Below are positions 48,562-61,501 of a stretch of DNA of 64,000 bases, piece after piece; the first letter of the stretch is position 1, and every line of letters begins with the position of its first letter. The translations under genes and the position numbers were made by a program. The notes beneath the pieces were generated by a model. The model was not told the origin of the DNA, did not search any database, and was given only the letters and a program-made list of their open reading frames with translations. The stretch covers positions 124,001-188,000 of the forward strand of contig CALYLW010000044.1 in assembly GCA_944989445.1 (NCBI GenBank), in the 5' to 3' direction. Source of the DNA: Ampullaceana balthica. Its lineage: Eukaryota; Mollusca; Gastropoda; Lymnaeidae.

Positions 48562-51500
48562 CTGTTGATCAGAGGGTAATACCAGTTGAGTGCCATGGCA
48601 TGTGTCACTTCAGAGACAATTATCTAACGACTTTTGCCATAGATTACTTTAGAATAAAATATCGCATGACTTTAGTATATTTATTCATACACTTATACAT
48701 AAGTGCATCTGTACAAATGATTACGAGTGTCTTTAATATGTACTTCATATAAAATCTCCGAGTTTGGCTTATAAAATCGGTGCGTCTTCAGTTAGTTAAG
48801 AATTAAGAAGAATACATGACATAACCTTTCACCAGAAAATATATCAATACATTTTATCTCCAAATAACCCCACCCACTTTTTTTTTAATTCTAAGTAGAA
48901 ACATAGAGAATCAAATCAATGAAAATTATTTTTTTTCAATGAAAAATTTTATGACTAATAGCTGGGAAAAGACCAGCAGGATCAAGCCGAGACTTATGTG
49001 ATAAATGATATATGATTACTCGCTTACCTTTGTAGGAGCTTTCCTTAGACGTGATGGTGGCTGTTGCAGTTACGCCAGCTCCTCTTCTGTTGATAGTGAT
49101 AGGTTTGTATGGTTGTATATCAGAGAGATGTGGCCTGAATGCCTTGATTTCTGTCCTTGTTTGTCCAGGCTTGACAATGATACCGCTAGGGAAGGCTTCA
49201 ATCCCTTCTACTTCTACGGGAGTGTTTAATTTTATTTTTTTCCCACTTCCTTTCGTCGGAAGTCCTGTTGGGGGGATACAATATTTTTTTAAAACAAAAA
49301 ATATATGCATAGATAAAACTAGATCGTTAGTTACTAAAGGAAAGAGAGGTCACATTGTCAAGGCGGTGGGCAGTTGAGGTCATGCTACCTGTGGGGTGAT
49401 TGGTCAGTGGAGTAGCGTTGGGGAAAAAACTGGGCACTTGACCCCCCTCCCCGCCAGCCCTATGTTAGTGGCGATTAAATCTCAAATACGAAAAGGAAAA
49501 AAGAACAACAAGACGTGAGATTGCGTTTTTAAATGTTCCGCTTATCGTGAGATTGCGTTTTTAAATGTTCCGCTTATAAGTCAAAGTTTCTACATCAGAC
49601 TCCAGATAGGAGGAGTTACATTCTCCTGAAACAACTGCTACTGAACAGACAATCAATTAGCATGTCTACGATGTCATAAAAGACATGCGTGTCCGGAAAA
49701 TTTTGCAGCCACTAAAAATATAACTAGATTAGTTTTATGGACAGTTTCTTCGTGAATTCGATTCCACTCTCACTTGCTTTGCGTATATTCTCTGTAAATC
49801 AATTGAACCCGAGACCTTCTTGTTGTTTTTTTTAACATAACACCCCAACACTTAAAAGCTCTGTGTGTTTACTTGTCTGTGTGTTTACTTGTCAATGTGT
49901 TTACTTGTCAGTGTGTTTACTTGTCAGTGTGTTTACTTGTCAGTGTGTTTACTTGTCAATGCGTTTACTTGTCAATGCGTTTACTTATCAATGTGTTTAC
50001 TTGTCAATGTGTTTACTTATAAATGTGTTTACTTGTTAATGTGTTTACTTGTCAATGCGTTTACTTGTCAATGCGTTTACTTATCAATGTGTTTACTTGT
50101 CAATGTGTTTACTTGTCAATGTGTTTACTTGTCAATGTGTTTACTTGTCAATGCGTTTACTTGTCAATGCGTTTACTTATCAATGTGTTTACTTATAAAT
50201 GTGTTTACTTGTCAATGTGTTTACTTGTCAATGTGTTTACTTGTCAGTGTGTTCATTTATTAATGTTTTCACTTGTCAGAGTGTTCACTTGTCACTGTGT
50301 TCACTTGTCAGTGTGTTTACTTGTCAGTGTGTTTACTTGTCAGTGTGTTTACTTGTCAGTGCGTTTACTTGTCAGTGTGTTTACTTGTCGAGTGTTTAGT
50401 TGTCTGGGAAATCTTTTGGCTTACCCTTTGAACGGCTATTGACTTTTGTTGATGTCACGAGAAATAAAAATACATTTGTAAATTCAAGCCACTTGCTTTA
50501 GTAACCCAATTTTTAAAAAAACAACTCTGACTAATATAATTATATTATTTCTAATTTTCTTACAATCGACATTATAATTGTCAGCTGTGAGAGAAGTTAA
50601 TTAAAAATAATTATATTTTTTAGTCCTGAGAAAGATGTGGAGGTGTTCGGGATGTAAGGGAAGGAATTGGTATGTTGGTCAGTGGGATAATTCTTTAGGA
50701 TTGGTCAGCCATATTTATAGGACGAAAAGAAATCTAGAACTTTTGGTTAAAGAATGAGAACAAATAGAAGTATTTAAGTCAAAATAAATGGGATGTGTGA
50801 AAATAAAGGAGTTAAAGGGCAATGGTCATGGTAGGAAGATGGAAAGGGAAAGCTAGAGATGACAGAGATAAAAGTTCCTGCTGTGTGCATTTAATATTTT
50901 AAAGAATGTTTCGTAAATCTCCCTCCTTCTTAGAGCGATTGAAATATATTTTTAAATGACGTCTAAAGCGTTATTTCATTTACGCTGAAACGAAACTGTG
51001 TGCACCTTTCAAAACTCCGCCTGTGAGAGTTACGTCAGAAACTGTTGCTGACTCTTTAGAGATCTCCAAATCACTGAGGATATCCTCCATATTTCTGTCA
51101 AACTTGACTGTCGCCTAGTGCAGAGAAATAATTTGATAGTAATAATTTTGTTATAGATTTCTAAAAGTACAACATTCTGTTGCTTTTTCTTTTTCTCTTC
51201 ATGAAAACACTAAGATATATATTTATTTCAATGTTATGCGTCGTATAAATATAAATCAGAGACATTACACTAAAAAAAAAGCACAATGATTTCTCTTAAT
51301 TCTCTGAATTTGTTTTTAAAATTTACTTTCATGGTCCTATTAACAATACTATATTACATTTGATGTCTCTGAATTACCTTTCAACATAGGGTATGATTGT
51401 CAAATTTAACATACAACACAAATAATTCCATTAAAATGTAACTAGCGTGGAGAGAGAGAGAGAGAGCTAGCTTAAAAAATTAAGCCCATCAACTTGTTCC

Positions 51501-52744
51501 AATTCATTTTTCAAAACGAATTCTTGGTAACTTCCAAATAAAATTTGTAGAATATATCACACTCAATAAAGGCTCCATATGTTGCAATATTCCGATTCAA
51601 TGGGAAATATCAATTTTCTAAATTGAAACCATCCTTGGTTAGTCTAATTTGTATAAGATAGAAGCATGTACGCATTAAAATTGTTTTTGCAACAATTACT
51701 AACAACATGAAAGAACTTTAACCTCTTAGACAAATAAATAATAACAGTAGGATGATAAGGTGATTAGTGAGTTCATAAAGGAAATTACCTTTCTGACGGG
51801 TCCTCTCTGTGCTTGGGTCACTGGCACGCTATTTATCCATTTAACGTTTCCTACAAGCTGGACGGAAACACCATTGAGGTTGACTTTTGCATTTCCTTTT
51901 TTTTTAAACAAAGAAAATAGTTTAGGTAACTTGATTTTCAAAAAAAACTATGCCATTCTACCACGTAGTAAATTATCATAATGTTATTTTTTTTAACAGC
52001 TTCATTTTCTTACTGAAACTGGTTTGCTTTTAACAAAGAATCTCCACCAAGATCTATAGGATCACAATCTTCTCCTAAGATATCTAACCCATTAGGTTGA
52101 CACATAGGCAAGAAGCCAATTCATGAAGCGTACACCAGCTTGAAGATAAAGTATTTGATTTGGTCACATTTCGATCTATCAGTTTCACTGATTGTACGAA
52201 ATTTGGGGAGTAGATGAGGTTGTGCTCCCAGTCCAATTATCAGATTCACCACAAAATCAATAAATCTTCATGGTTCTTTGCTATAAACTTTACTTCTCGG
52301 AGTTTTGACACTACCGTGGATTCTTGAATTAGTTCTTTTACTATTGCGCAACATAAAAAATTGAGTTATTTTAGGAATAAAACGACCTATGACTTGAACT
52401 TTGTCATCAGTGAAAATTTAGTCATGTGAGAAACAGTGTCAAGTCGCAAAGAATGAAAAACGAAAGATCACATTCATAAACGTGTGACCTGTCGTCGTTT
52501 ATCAAAAAAATCATTGCAACCAATATCTGATATTTATATAGTGTTGCGTTTAATCGACTTTAAAATTTCATATATAATAATTAGTTTTTCCCTGATTTAA
52601 ACTCCAAAAAAAAAGTTTCGTTACATTTACATCCTACGCCATGAACTAAATACAAAACATCTTTTAAAAAAGCTGTTTACTTATTGAATAGGGTTGATCC
52701 TCAAACCACTCTCGACACATTTTTTCCAGGTCGAATGGAGCCAT
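48329..52744 (-). CDS. Gene E: five-exon paralogue (249 aa)
   Basis: Coding exons on the minus strand: 52681-52744, 51789-51895, 51006-51114, 49028-49264, 48329-48561; all GT-AG, phases 1-0-1-1, 750 nt, 249 residues, stop TAA. It starts MAPFDLEKMCREWFED, with no signal peptide. Landmarks: NVKWINSVP in exon 2, SKESATVSDVTLTGGVLKG ending exon 3, a long exon 4 ending TATITSKESSY, FECTLSLDGIVVF opening exon 5, TSDEQNIRQII, CWTLAGEVDLRW and a final DIQWSSE. The 5' untranslated exon ends at 54157. Intron 3 (1.7 kb) contains the 16-bp minisatellite. No AATAAA is evident in the first 100 bases past the stop. It is the longest member, and exon 4 accounts for most of the difference. Confidence 0.85.
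49028..49264 (-). CDS. Gene E coding exon 4
   Basis: 237 nt (79 codons), acceptor CAACAG|GA, donor AAAG|GTAAGC. Contains VEVEGIEAFPSGI and ends TATITSKESSYK. Confidence 0.86.
49862..50392. repeat. 16-bp minisatellite in gene E intron 3
   Basis: About 33 copies of TGTGTTTACTTGTCAA/G. Open in all three plus frames, producing overlapping Cys/Leu/Val-rich spurious frames with a 16-residue period. Confidence 0.95.
51006..51114 (-). CDS. Gene E coding exon 3
   Basis: 109 nt, acceptor CACTAG|GCG, donor AAAG|GTGCAC. Begins ATVKFDRN and ends VTLTGGVLKG. Confidence 0.84.
51789..51895 (-). CDS. Gene E coding exon 2
   Basis: 107 nt, acceptor AAAAAG|GA, donor AAAG|GTAATT, phase 0. Core VSVQLVGNVKWINSVPV. 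Confidence 0.84.
52681..52744 (-). CDS. Gene E coding exon 1
   Basis: 64 nt, ATG to donor ATAA|GTAAAC, phase 1. Encodes MAPFDLEKMCREWFEDQPYS and a linker; the DxxxxCxxW spacing resembles gene D (FKLCQDW). Confidence 0.82.
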
Positions 52745-53469
52745 TTCTGGGGCGTTAGACTTTGTGAGTGGCAAGTGTGAGGATCAAGCTGGAGAATTCG
52801 CTTCAATAATACTGTCAACTGAATTTGCAATGTTCAACTGAAAATTAAAAATATCAACTATGCATGTGATGATCAACTTTGAATGTTATAATCAAATATA
52901 AATGTGTGTCACACGCGTCCTGATATGTTGGTCTCTCTGTGGGGCCACAGGTCAATAAACTTACTAACTTAACAAGATTCATACACTCATTACTTTACAC
53001 AAGATTCATGTACTAACTATTTTACACAAAAGGTTCATATACTCACTATCTTACACAAGACTCATAACACATTACCATACACAGATAATAACACAAAACC
53101 ACTGATTGGAACATCCATTATTGCAGTTTCACCATTTGTCCTAACCCTAACCCTAATCCTACCCCCCCTCCCGTCACATTCTTACAATAACCCTATACGA
53201 CCCACCTCCCCTCCACCCCTCCAACCCCCGAGTCGTGTTGGCAGCATCTCTCATCGTCAAGATAAAATGTTATATTTTAGGGTAACAAGTTAAACAAATT
53301 TACCGCCCCTGATTTATCAACGGAGGTCCATGTGCCTAGATGCCACATACAGATTCACGAATTGACAAGAAGAGGAATTAGTTTATGAACGTTGAATGAC
53401 ATAGATTCGTTTGAGTCGTCATAACAAGTGTACACAATGAAATGATTTGTCCTTAATAATAACTATTAT

Positions 53470-53935
53470 AAAATTATAACTATGACATGTAACATAACAT
53501 AACATTATAATTATGGCATGTAACATAGCATAACATTATAAATATGACATGTAACATGACATAACATAATAAATATGACATGTATCGTGACATAAAATTA
53601 TAACTATGACATGTAACATATACTAACATTATAACTATGACATGTAACATATCATAACATTATAATTATGGCATGTAAAGTAACATAACATTATAAATAT
53701 GACATGTAACATATAACACTATAACTATGACATGTAAAGTAACATAACATTATAACTATGACATGTAACATGACAAAAATTATAACTATGACATGTAACA
53801 TAACATAACATTATAACTATGACATATAATATAACATAACATTATAAATTATAATAAATATGACATGTGAGATATCATACCATTTGAACAATAATGGCAT
53901 GTCACCAATCATAACATTACAGCTATCACATATAA
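53470..53935. repeat. 31-bp minisatellite, degenerate
   Basis: About 14 copies of a unit built from TATAACTATGACATGTAACA and CATAACAT, with substitutions and length changes. It lies in the long 5' intron of gene E. Confidence 0.88.
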
Positions 53936-54156
53936 CATAACATACCAAGAATTCCTACCCAAAGAAATAGACACTTCCCAGCATTCTAGTTAGTTCAGAT
54001 ATTTATATTAGACAATATTTGGCAACTATATTTCTGTGAATGCTTTGTAATTTGTATAATAAAATGAAATGAATGATGAGATATCTGTCCTATCGTCTTG
54101 AGCCCCTAATCATAAAACAAAACGACACGAACGACCGCGTTAAGTGTCAAACTTAC

Positions 54157-54330
54157 CTTGTATCACTGGTTAGGAGGCAAAACATACACTATAACAAGAT
54201 TGCAAATAATGTATTGAAATAATCTGTAACATCAAAAATTAAAACTGTTTCTGAAAATATCCAATCCTTATATTGAATTTATAGGAACTAAATGTCTTCT
54301 CACAAGACAAGAATTAATATTACGTGGCAG
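54157..54330 (-). promoter_or_regulatory. Gene E promoter and 5' untranslated exon
   Basis: TGCCACGTAATATT (TTACGTGG at 54320-54327 on the plus strand) precedes TATAAAT (54277-54283). The untranslated exon ends at ACAAG|GTAAGT (54157). The first 12 bases of the ACGTG element match gene D exactly. Confidence 0.55.
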
Positions 54331-54880
54331 GATTGGGTATTTTTCGGGAACTCATAGTTGGCGTCTAAAAATAGTTAAGCAAATGTAATTTTTTTTAGAA
54401 AGAAAATTTATTCAAATTGGAAATTGGGCTATAATAATTAATGATGTTTCAATTTTAATAGGACATTTTAAAATGGAATTTGTGTGTTATAATTTTTAAA
54501 AATTATAAATGTCCCATTGTTGAATTCCCCATCGTTCAGTCAGCCAGTACTCGTTAGTGTGCATCTGACAAATGATGTGCACGATACCGATACTATTGTA
54601 AGGATTACTGGCAAAACAATAAATGTCAAAATAAAAAAATGTATTATAAAACTTATTTACTATATTTGGAGCTAAAATTTACATGAAGGTTATTCAAATA
54701 TAATAAAATAATAGTAATTTTTAAAAAAGTTAGAGAAATTTATCTGACACCAACATAGTATATTTTTTGTCGTGGGCGGTAATAAAAAGAAAATGAATTA
54801 TGGCAACTTCATTTTCTCGTTTTAGTTATGTCCCATTCAAACGTCAGACTTTCTAAAAGTTTAACTGAATAATTCTAAGT

Positions 54881-55626
54881 CATGGGGCGTCCAAACTTTT
54901 TGCAAAGAGGGCCGCATTCCCCGAAATAAAAGCATGCGCGGGGGCAGGATTAAATTTACGATTGACGTGCAGGCTCTTTTCAAATATGTTTAAATATTTC
55001 TTTGTTTTTAATTGCTTTTTTAAATTAATTTTTTTTTCTGTAAAGAATGATATTTTATGGAGAAAATAAAGAGCACTGATATCACGATTTTCTGCACTAA
55101 ATAAAACAACAATTCCATCATTATAAATAACTGAAATTGTATGAAGTTGGCAAAGTTATAGAATAGTAATAATAATCATATACTACTATTACTACGCAGC
55201 TTAAAACAATAAAACTGTAATGGAAAATGTAGTGTCAAAAATTGTGATTAAAATATGTCTCAAATTTTAAATAAATCGAAGCCACAGTGATTTCCTTTTA
55301 GACTTGGCAAAGGAAAACAAAATAGTTTTGAAATATACGTTATTCATTTTTTTCATCAGGTATCTAAAAAATTGGGACACAAGACTGCTCATATATTCAT
55401 CGGTTTTTTTTTGTAATCAAAATCCACGTTGGTAAACAAAAACACAAAGTCATTGATTTTACCGTCATTTTGAAAAAATTAGCAAAAATTTTGCCCTTTC
55501 TTATAATATAATGTCTTATTACAGACCAAATGTTTGAGTCAATTTATTAAACATAAGCCCGCGGACCAGTTACAATGAAAACGCGGGCCGCATTTGGCCC
55601 GCAGGCCGGACTTTCGTACTCCCCTG
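54881..55626. mobile_element. Non-autonomous hAT element upstream of gene E
   Basis: TTCTAAGT flanks it at 54873-54880 and 55627-55634. Ends CATGGGGCGTCCAAAC and GGACTTTCGTACTCCCCTG, rich in GGCCCGC-type words as in Charlie-like MITEs. 746 bp without a usable transposase frame. Confidence 0.82.
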
Positions 55627-55639
55627 TTCTAAGTCTAAA

Positions 55640-57560
55640 ACTGTTGTTTTTTTTTAAGGCTTAATTTTTACGTACCATTTTTTCAATTCAATAATTTTTG
55701 TATAATTTATTTTATAAATGTCGTCCAAGAGGAAGTTTAATCATTTTTTTCTTTCATTACTTGACGTAAAACACTTATTGCTTGTTTTATAAACATTATT
55801 TTAAGACTTTTAAAATAGAATGCTTCATGTATACATGAATTGAACTAAGGGATGATATATTTTATGTAATAATTCCTACCTTAGGACATGTTTGTTGATT
55901 TATTTAAGTTGAAATACTTAAAACATATAAAGGGAAATAATAGCAAAAATTCATACAACTTTGATTCAAAACCTAGTTAAGTCACAAAGTTGAAGCTATG
56001 GCTAGCAATCTTTGAAAATGCATATTGTGCACGAGTTCCCCACCTATGGGGTCACAACCCCAAAGAGGGGTCGCGTCGGGTTTTCTGCGGGGTCGCCAAT
56101 TTATACAGTAAATAAACGAAATATTCACCATTGTATTTTTTAAAAATTTTAAATGTGTCTTGTGTTGGTATGCTGAAAATTGTGTTCTACATGACCGCCA
56201 GTTACAGAGAAAGTTGACCTTTTGGTATTTTTTAACGAAAATGCTTGATTGAAAAAGAGTCGCATATTTAGGAGATATATTAGAACCACACATTATGTTT
56301 AACCTGAAATTTTAGGGAAAGGAAACGAATATTTTTGCATTTTACGATAATCTCAGTGTATTTTTTTTATTCAATCTGCAATAGTGAGAAATATAAAATA
56401 TTGGAAACATTACCATGTTTAAAAACGCTGCAGTGTGGTAAATGAATCAGAAGCTGAAAAAAGATGAAAATTTCAAAGAGGATATATTGAGAATCTTGAA
56501 TCCCCTGCAAACGGACTCAAGCGTTATTCCACTGAGCTGAAAGAGAAGAAACTACAAATAAATGAAATCCATTCTCTGCTTCCCTTGATGTAGCAAGCAT
56601 TCCCACAAGATTAATTCTTGGATTTGCGGAATGATTTCTCAGCACGTTCTTTGCTTAGTGAAAAATTGCTCGCACAATTCTGGTATGGTATGTATCATTC
56701 ATAATAAAATGTCAAAACCTTTGAATTTTTTATTATTATTATATTTTTTTAAAATTTTATTATTCCAGATTCATCCGCTTAAACAATTTTGGAGCAATAC
56801 AATTTAATGTCTTTTGGTACCCCGGCTACAAAGGAATGGACATGAGATTTTCAATGAGCAACAAACTTTCATTTGGGTTATCAGGTTTATAAGTATGAAA
56901 TTCGGTCTTCATCCGTCCATCAATCCCATCCCGGTGCCAAAGTTTAAATTTTATTTATATCGCTAAAACAAACAACGGTCCTTGGCGCAGTAACTTGAAT
57001 AATGTAAATTCAGAATGGTTTCATTTAATATATAAACTATTACGAATGATCCAGCAAAGTTAAATTAGGAGTAAAAGGGATAAGTGAACTAGGGCTTATG
57101 CTTTTACTAGCACAGAATTTTTTTTTAATTTAAAAAAAGAGAGAAATAATAAGAAGATATATATCATATATTATAAATAAACATGAAAATCAATTTTTTA
57201 ATAAACCACAGTTGTTGAATTAAATTGTAAATAGTTTTATAATTAATTCAATATAAAAAATTACATACATCACAACAACAATAACTACAACAACAACAAC
57301 AAAAAAGAAATAATAAAAACATTTCGCGTATGTTGATTTTACCTTAGGCCATTGATTTCCTCTCAAGAATCATTAACTAAATCCAGGATTTTGTATTATT
57401 GAATGTTGAATTGTTAATAACACAATAGTTAAATTCTTATTTTCATGCTCACTTGTTAGAATATAATTGCGTCCCTGTATCATTTACAATTATAATGAAA
57501 TATTTTTATCGCATCTTTAAAATAAAGACAGTAGCCACACACAATAATGTCTCTGCTTTG
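55640..57560. other. AT-rich flank right of gene E
   Basis: Decayed hAT-like sequence at 56.0-56.7 kb aside, no supported gene. The five-gene cluster appears to stop at gene E, and from here to the right edge the window is repeats. Confidence 0.45.
56030..56690. mobile_element. Decayed hAT-like sequence
   Basis: TCCCCACCTATGGGGTCAC and AGAGGGGTCGCGTCGG near 56040-56090 look like a hAT terminus. 56410-56640 in broken plus-strand frames resembles the SCAND3/ZBED5-like transposase region (W-K-F-x-RG, L-x-SPANGLKRYS). Weak similarity only. Confidence 0.35.
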
Positions 57561-57567
57561 TACCACA

Positions 57568-57645
57568 AAGCCTTATCTTATCTTATATCTTATCTGTTTA
57601 CAGACGCTCCTTCTATACAGAAGATTATTGCGTCCTACGCTTATC
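57568..57645 (-). mobile_element. SINE 3' end fragment
   Basis: CTTATCTTATCTTAT tail and CAGACGCTCCTTCTATACAG match the 3' ends of the two longer SINE copies. The rest is missing or replaced by other repeat sequence (a LINE-like GCCCGAATTCCGGACGG near 57740). Confidence 0.6.
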
Positions 57646-58163
57646 TATGGTTTGTGTCTAGTCCTGCATTTTTATTAGAGATTTAAACGTTGATAAAGTG
57701 TTGGTTTTCCTGGATTCTTCAGGCAACCCATTCCACGCCCGAATTCCGGACGGGAAGAATGAAAATTTGTATGTGTTAAAGCCAAACTAAAGCTAAATCC
57801 AATATTATTAACGTAATGTTGATTTTAAAAGAATTAATAATTAACAAATACGCCTCAATTTAAAGTGAGTACACGAAAATATGCTCAACCAAATCTGACA
57901 ATAAAGATTGTTGAAGGAGTACCTTTGAAAACAAGTCTTGAAACAAAAACGCAAATTAAAAAATCAGAAAATGTTGAGACAAAGAGAGAAACATTAAATT
58001 TCACTTCCATTGAACAACTTAATGCGGACGTTCTAAAGGAGTTACTTTTGGTGCAGTTATTTTTTCCAATACTTTATTTTGAGCAGTGCGATTTCAAAAT
58101 TCTTTTATTGTCTAATTACAGTGCGCACATTTTCGTGTACTCTTCTTAAATTGAGCTGTGTCA

Positions 58164-60532
58164 TCTAATATATAAAGCTCAGTTGGTGTTTGTATCTTTG
58201 TATATTTGTATGTTTGTATGTTTGTATGTTTCACTTTTCGACTTTCTGTTAGACAATCACGGAAAAACCAAATGACGGACGGGGACCAAATTTGGCAGGA
58301 CGGTTCTTTTTACCCTGAAGGTGGTTTTAAGTTAGTTTTTGTAATTGTCCCTTTTGCCCGAAGGCCGTAAATTAAATAATCAGAAAATGCAGAGACAAAG
58401 AATAAAAAATTTAACCTCATTTCTGTATTGAACATATTTACGCGGACGTTCAAATGCCGTTCAAAGCGAGTTACTTATGGTGCCCTTTTTTTTTCCCCCA
58501 ATACTTTATTTTCAGCGGTGCGCATTCAAATAATATTATAATGTCTAATTACGGTCCGCACATTGTCGTGTACGCTTCATAATTTGAGCTGTGTAGTACA
58601 AAGAATTGTCATTTTCTTTACTATTACTTTCTATATATTAGATAGACACGTAAACATATTTAATTACAACTGCCACACGATGCATTAGATTTAATTGTTT
58701 ACACGTTTAAATTTAATTGCGAATTTGTTTTAATTATTTTCTGTTCCTTAGCTCGACATTTAGTAAAAACCTATTTATGTAATAATTGTGTCAGTATTTT
58801 TTTCATACTATTTAAATTTAGGCTACCGGACCTATTAACATAAGTAGATCAAACTAAATAAAGTGATCCTGAAAACGCTTAATTATTTTGTATTGCGAAT
58901 TTAATATGTTATGTTCATTCCTTTGATGATGGATTAACATAGGTCATTTTTAAAATCAATTATTGTCATGGTTTCACATGCGTTTTTAACATAAAATTGA
59001 TTTGTTTTGTTTGCTTTTTTAAAATTAGGAATATAGCCTAATTTCTTTATTTATCTTTTTTATCTTTATCTCATAGACGCTGTTGCAAATATTGTATTAA
59101 TTACAATTGTGTTACGATGCAGTGTCGTAAATATATAAGAGCTTTTTTTAGAGACGACAGTGGCAGAGATCTTTTGGAAAAATGTAATAAAAGCAGTGGC
59201 CTTTTTTTAATGCATACAAACAAACACACATAAAATTATCAACTGAGCTTTATATATTACATGTGCGTTTAAATTATTTTATTTCAATTATTTTCACGAT
59301 GCATTGTATGAATATTTTACATGCAATGAATAAAATTGGGATTTTTTAAAATTTAATTGAAAACCATAGATGTAGCGAGTTTATTTTATGTGTAAAGTGA
59401 TGGCCTATGTCAAAGAAACTTACACTTTACAACAGTTTACTTAAGCTTTATATACACTATACGTTATAAAATTTCGATACCAAATTTATTAACAAAACTT
59501 GACTAAATTTAATGAAGTGATCCTGAAAACGCTTAATTAATATGAATTGCGAATTGAATATGTTTTTATGTTGATTCCTTTGTATTCAGAATAGCATGTG
59601 CCATTTCTAAAATTGCCTTTTAATCATTTTTAAGATGCACTTATGAACAGACGGTTGAATCTTTTTTTTCATTTTTATTTTATTTTACAGATATAAAATC
59701 TGGTGTGTGTGTGTGTGCATTGAATATAATTTACAAAATATGATGCCTTATCCGAAATAGGGAACAAAAAAAATTAATCCTTTTTAAAATTATAAACATT
59801 GCTTTTAAACCGTAAATATAAATAGTAAAATATAGAGACATAAAAAATGTTAAATATTATTTCCATGTGAAAACAATTCTGAATACGTCAAAATGAGGAG
59901 TTATTTTGGTCCAGTACATTTACTTTATAACAAGACTTTATTTTATGCGGCAAGTTTTCTATATTGTCTAAATATGGTGTGCACATTTTTTTATATCATT
60001 TTAATACGACCGGTTATTTTTAAAAAAAATATTTTAGAAAGTACATTTATAATTTTGTTTATTTGCGCTACGAGTCACTTAGCTTTTGCCTTTTAAAGGG
60101 ATAGTGCCACATGTTCTTTATATCATAGACGTGGTTACAAATATTATACAACTTACAATTGTGATACGATGCAGTTTCGTAATTATATATTAAATTTTTG
60201 AGTGACGAGAGTGGTAGAGCTCTTTCGGAAAACCTATAAGTTATGTTAATTTTGTACAATTGGGAATGAAATTGTAAATTTATTTATTATGGTCGGCAAG
60301 AATCATTATTTAATAAATCATATCTTTTAAATAGTAATGTTATGTTAAAAGGCACTGCATTAAGTGAAAACAACTCACGCGGTAAAATGGCATATATCTG
60401 TTTCTCATATGATTTTAACTAAATAGATGAATCTGAAATTTAACTTTGCAAATAAAAAATTTAATAACCAGCAACTATTACTTGGATAAAGGGTCAGCAC
60501 ACTCCCGCTACAAAGTGCGGGTATTTTTCTAG
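58164..60532 (+). mobile_element. Non-autonomous Helitron
   Basis: Starts TCTAATATATAAAGCTC after an A. Ends with hairpin CCCGCTACAAAGTGCGGG, then TATTTTTCTAG followed by T, matching the Helitron pattern A|TC...hairpin...CTRR|T. No terminal inverted repeat or target duplication, as expected. No Rep/helicase frame. Interior holds degenerate repeats: GTGATCCTGAAAACGCTTAA near 58862 and 59517, and two copies of a ~100-bp segment near 59085 and 60125. Related repeats also occur outside, at 57860-58140 and 60570-60700, so the boundary could be that of one nested copy. Confidence 0.6.
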
Positions 60533-60702
60533 TATTATTATAAAAATTTATATTTGGTTTCGCTTTTACATAAGCAATATACACTTATACAATTTAAACT
60601 TTGGCTACTGGACTTATTAACAGAGGTAGATTAAACTAAATAGTGTAAACCTGAAAACGCTTCATTATTTTGTATTGCGAATTGAATGTTATATTCATTC
60701 CA

Positions 60703-61190
60703 GAGGGTTGGTGTCACCCGGGGCGGTAGCTCATGGTGTCACCCCTTCACGAATAAAAGGGTCGTCTATAAATGACGTCACGCGAGGTTGCCGATTTTTA
60801 CCCCACCCGCCCCCAGCGTCATACTTTGTCACAAAAACTTAGACCCCACCCCTTTTTTACGATATGTTGTCACAAAGCTTTTACTACCGTCCCCCAAGCC
60901 TTATTTTCTCAATAAAAATTAGCATGTTGCAAATTATTTTTTGTCATTTAAATATCTATTTAATGTCTGCACTGTAATATCGTAACACGCGTAAAGTCAT
61001 TGAAGACGTAATTAAATAAATGGTAAACAATCAAATATTTAAGTGGAACTTTTATTTAAAGTTTCGCGTTTTTGATGTGACGGCACATTTCTTAAACACC
61101 TGCCTCCTCGTACCACATCGTCACAGATGCGTGACCCCCCCCCCTATGGCGGATTAAAAAGGGGGGGGATGCTGAACGGGCTAAAGCCCC
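60703..61190. mobile_element. hAT terminus plus nested inverted-repeat MITE
   Basis: 60703-60757 matches the left subterminal region of the 14605 hAT (GGTTGGTGTCACCCGGGGCG), with the first CGTCACTA missing. It is followed at 60762 by GGGTCGTCTATAAATGACGT, an end related to the 19525 MITE. C-rich and G-rich tracts at 61134-61172. Confidence 0.5.
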
Positions 61191-61501
61191 CAATAATTTA
61201 AGGGCCCCCAAACTTTTTATGAATTATAGTGTATAATAAAGATGCAGGCCCTTATGTTTGTACGAATCCCTGAAAATGCCTTGGACAGTCATACTGCAAT
61301 GCTGCAAATGAGTAGGAAGTATAACGGAAACCAGGCTATTCTTCGTGAGAAGTGCATTGTAGCTCTTTATGTGCCGTGCACAGCTCATTCCTTTAATTTG
61401 GTTGGGAAAAGAGCAGCAGGTTGTCCTACTGTGGGCAGATTATTTTGTTCTCTGCAAAATCTTTATACCCGACTTGTTGCATCTACTCATCGTTGACAGG
61501 T

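Noticed and set aside
53144..53164. CCTAACCCTAACCCTAATCC, telomere-like repeat
   Set aside because: Fewer than three clean CCCTAA units in a C-rich low-complexity stretch; too short to be a telomere relic.
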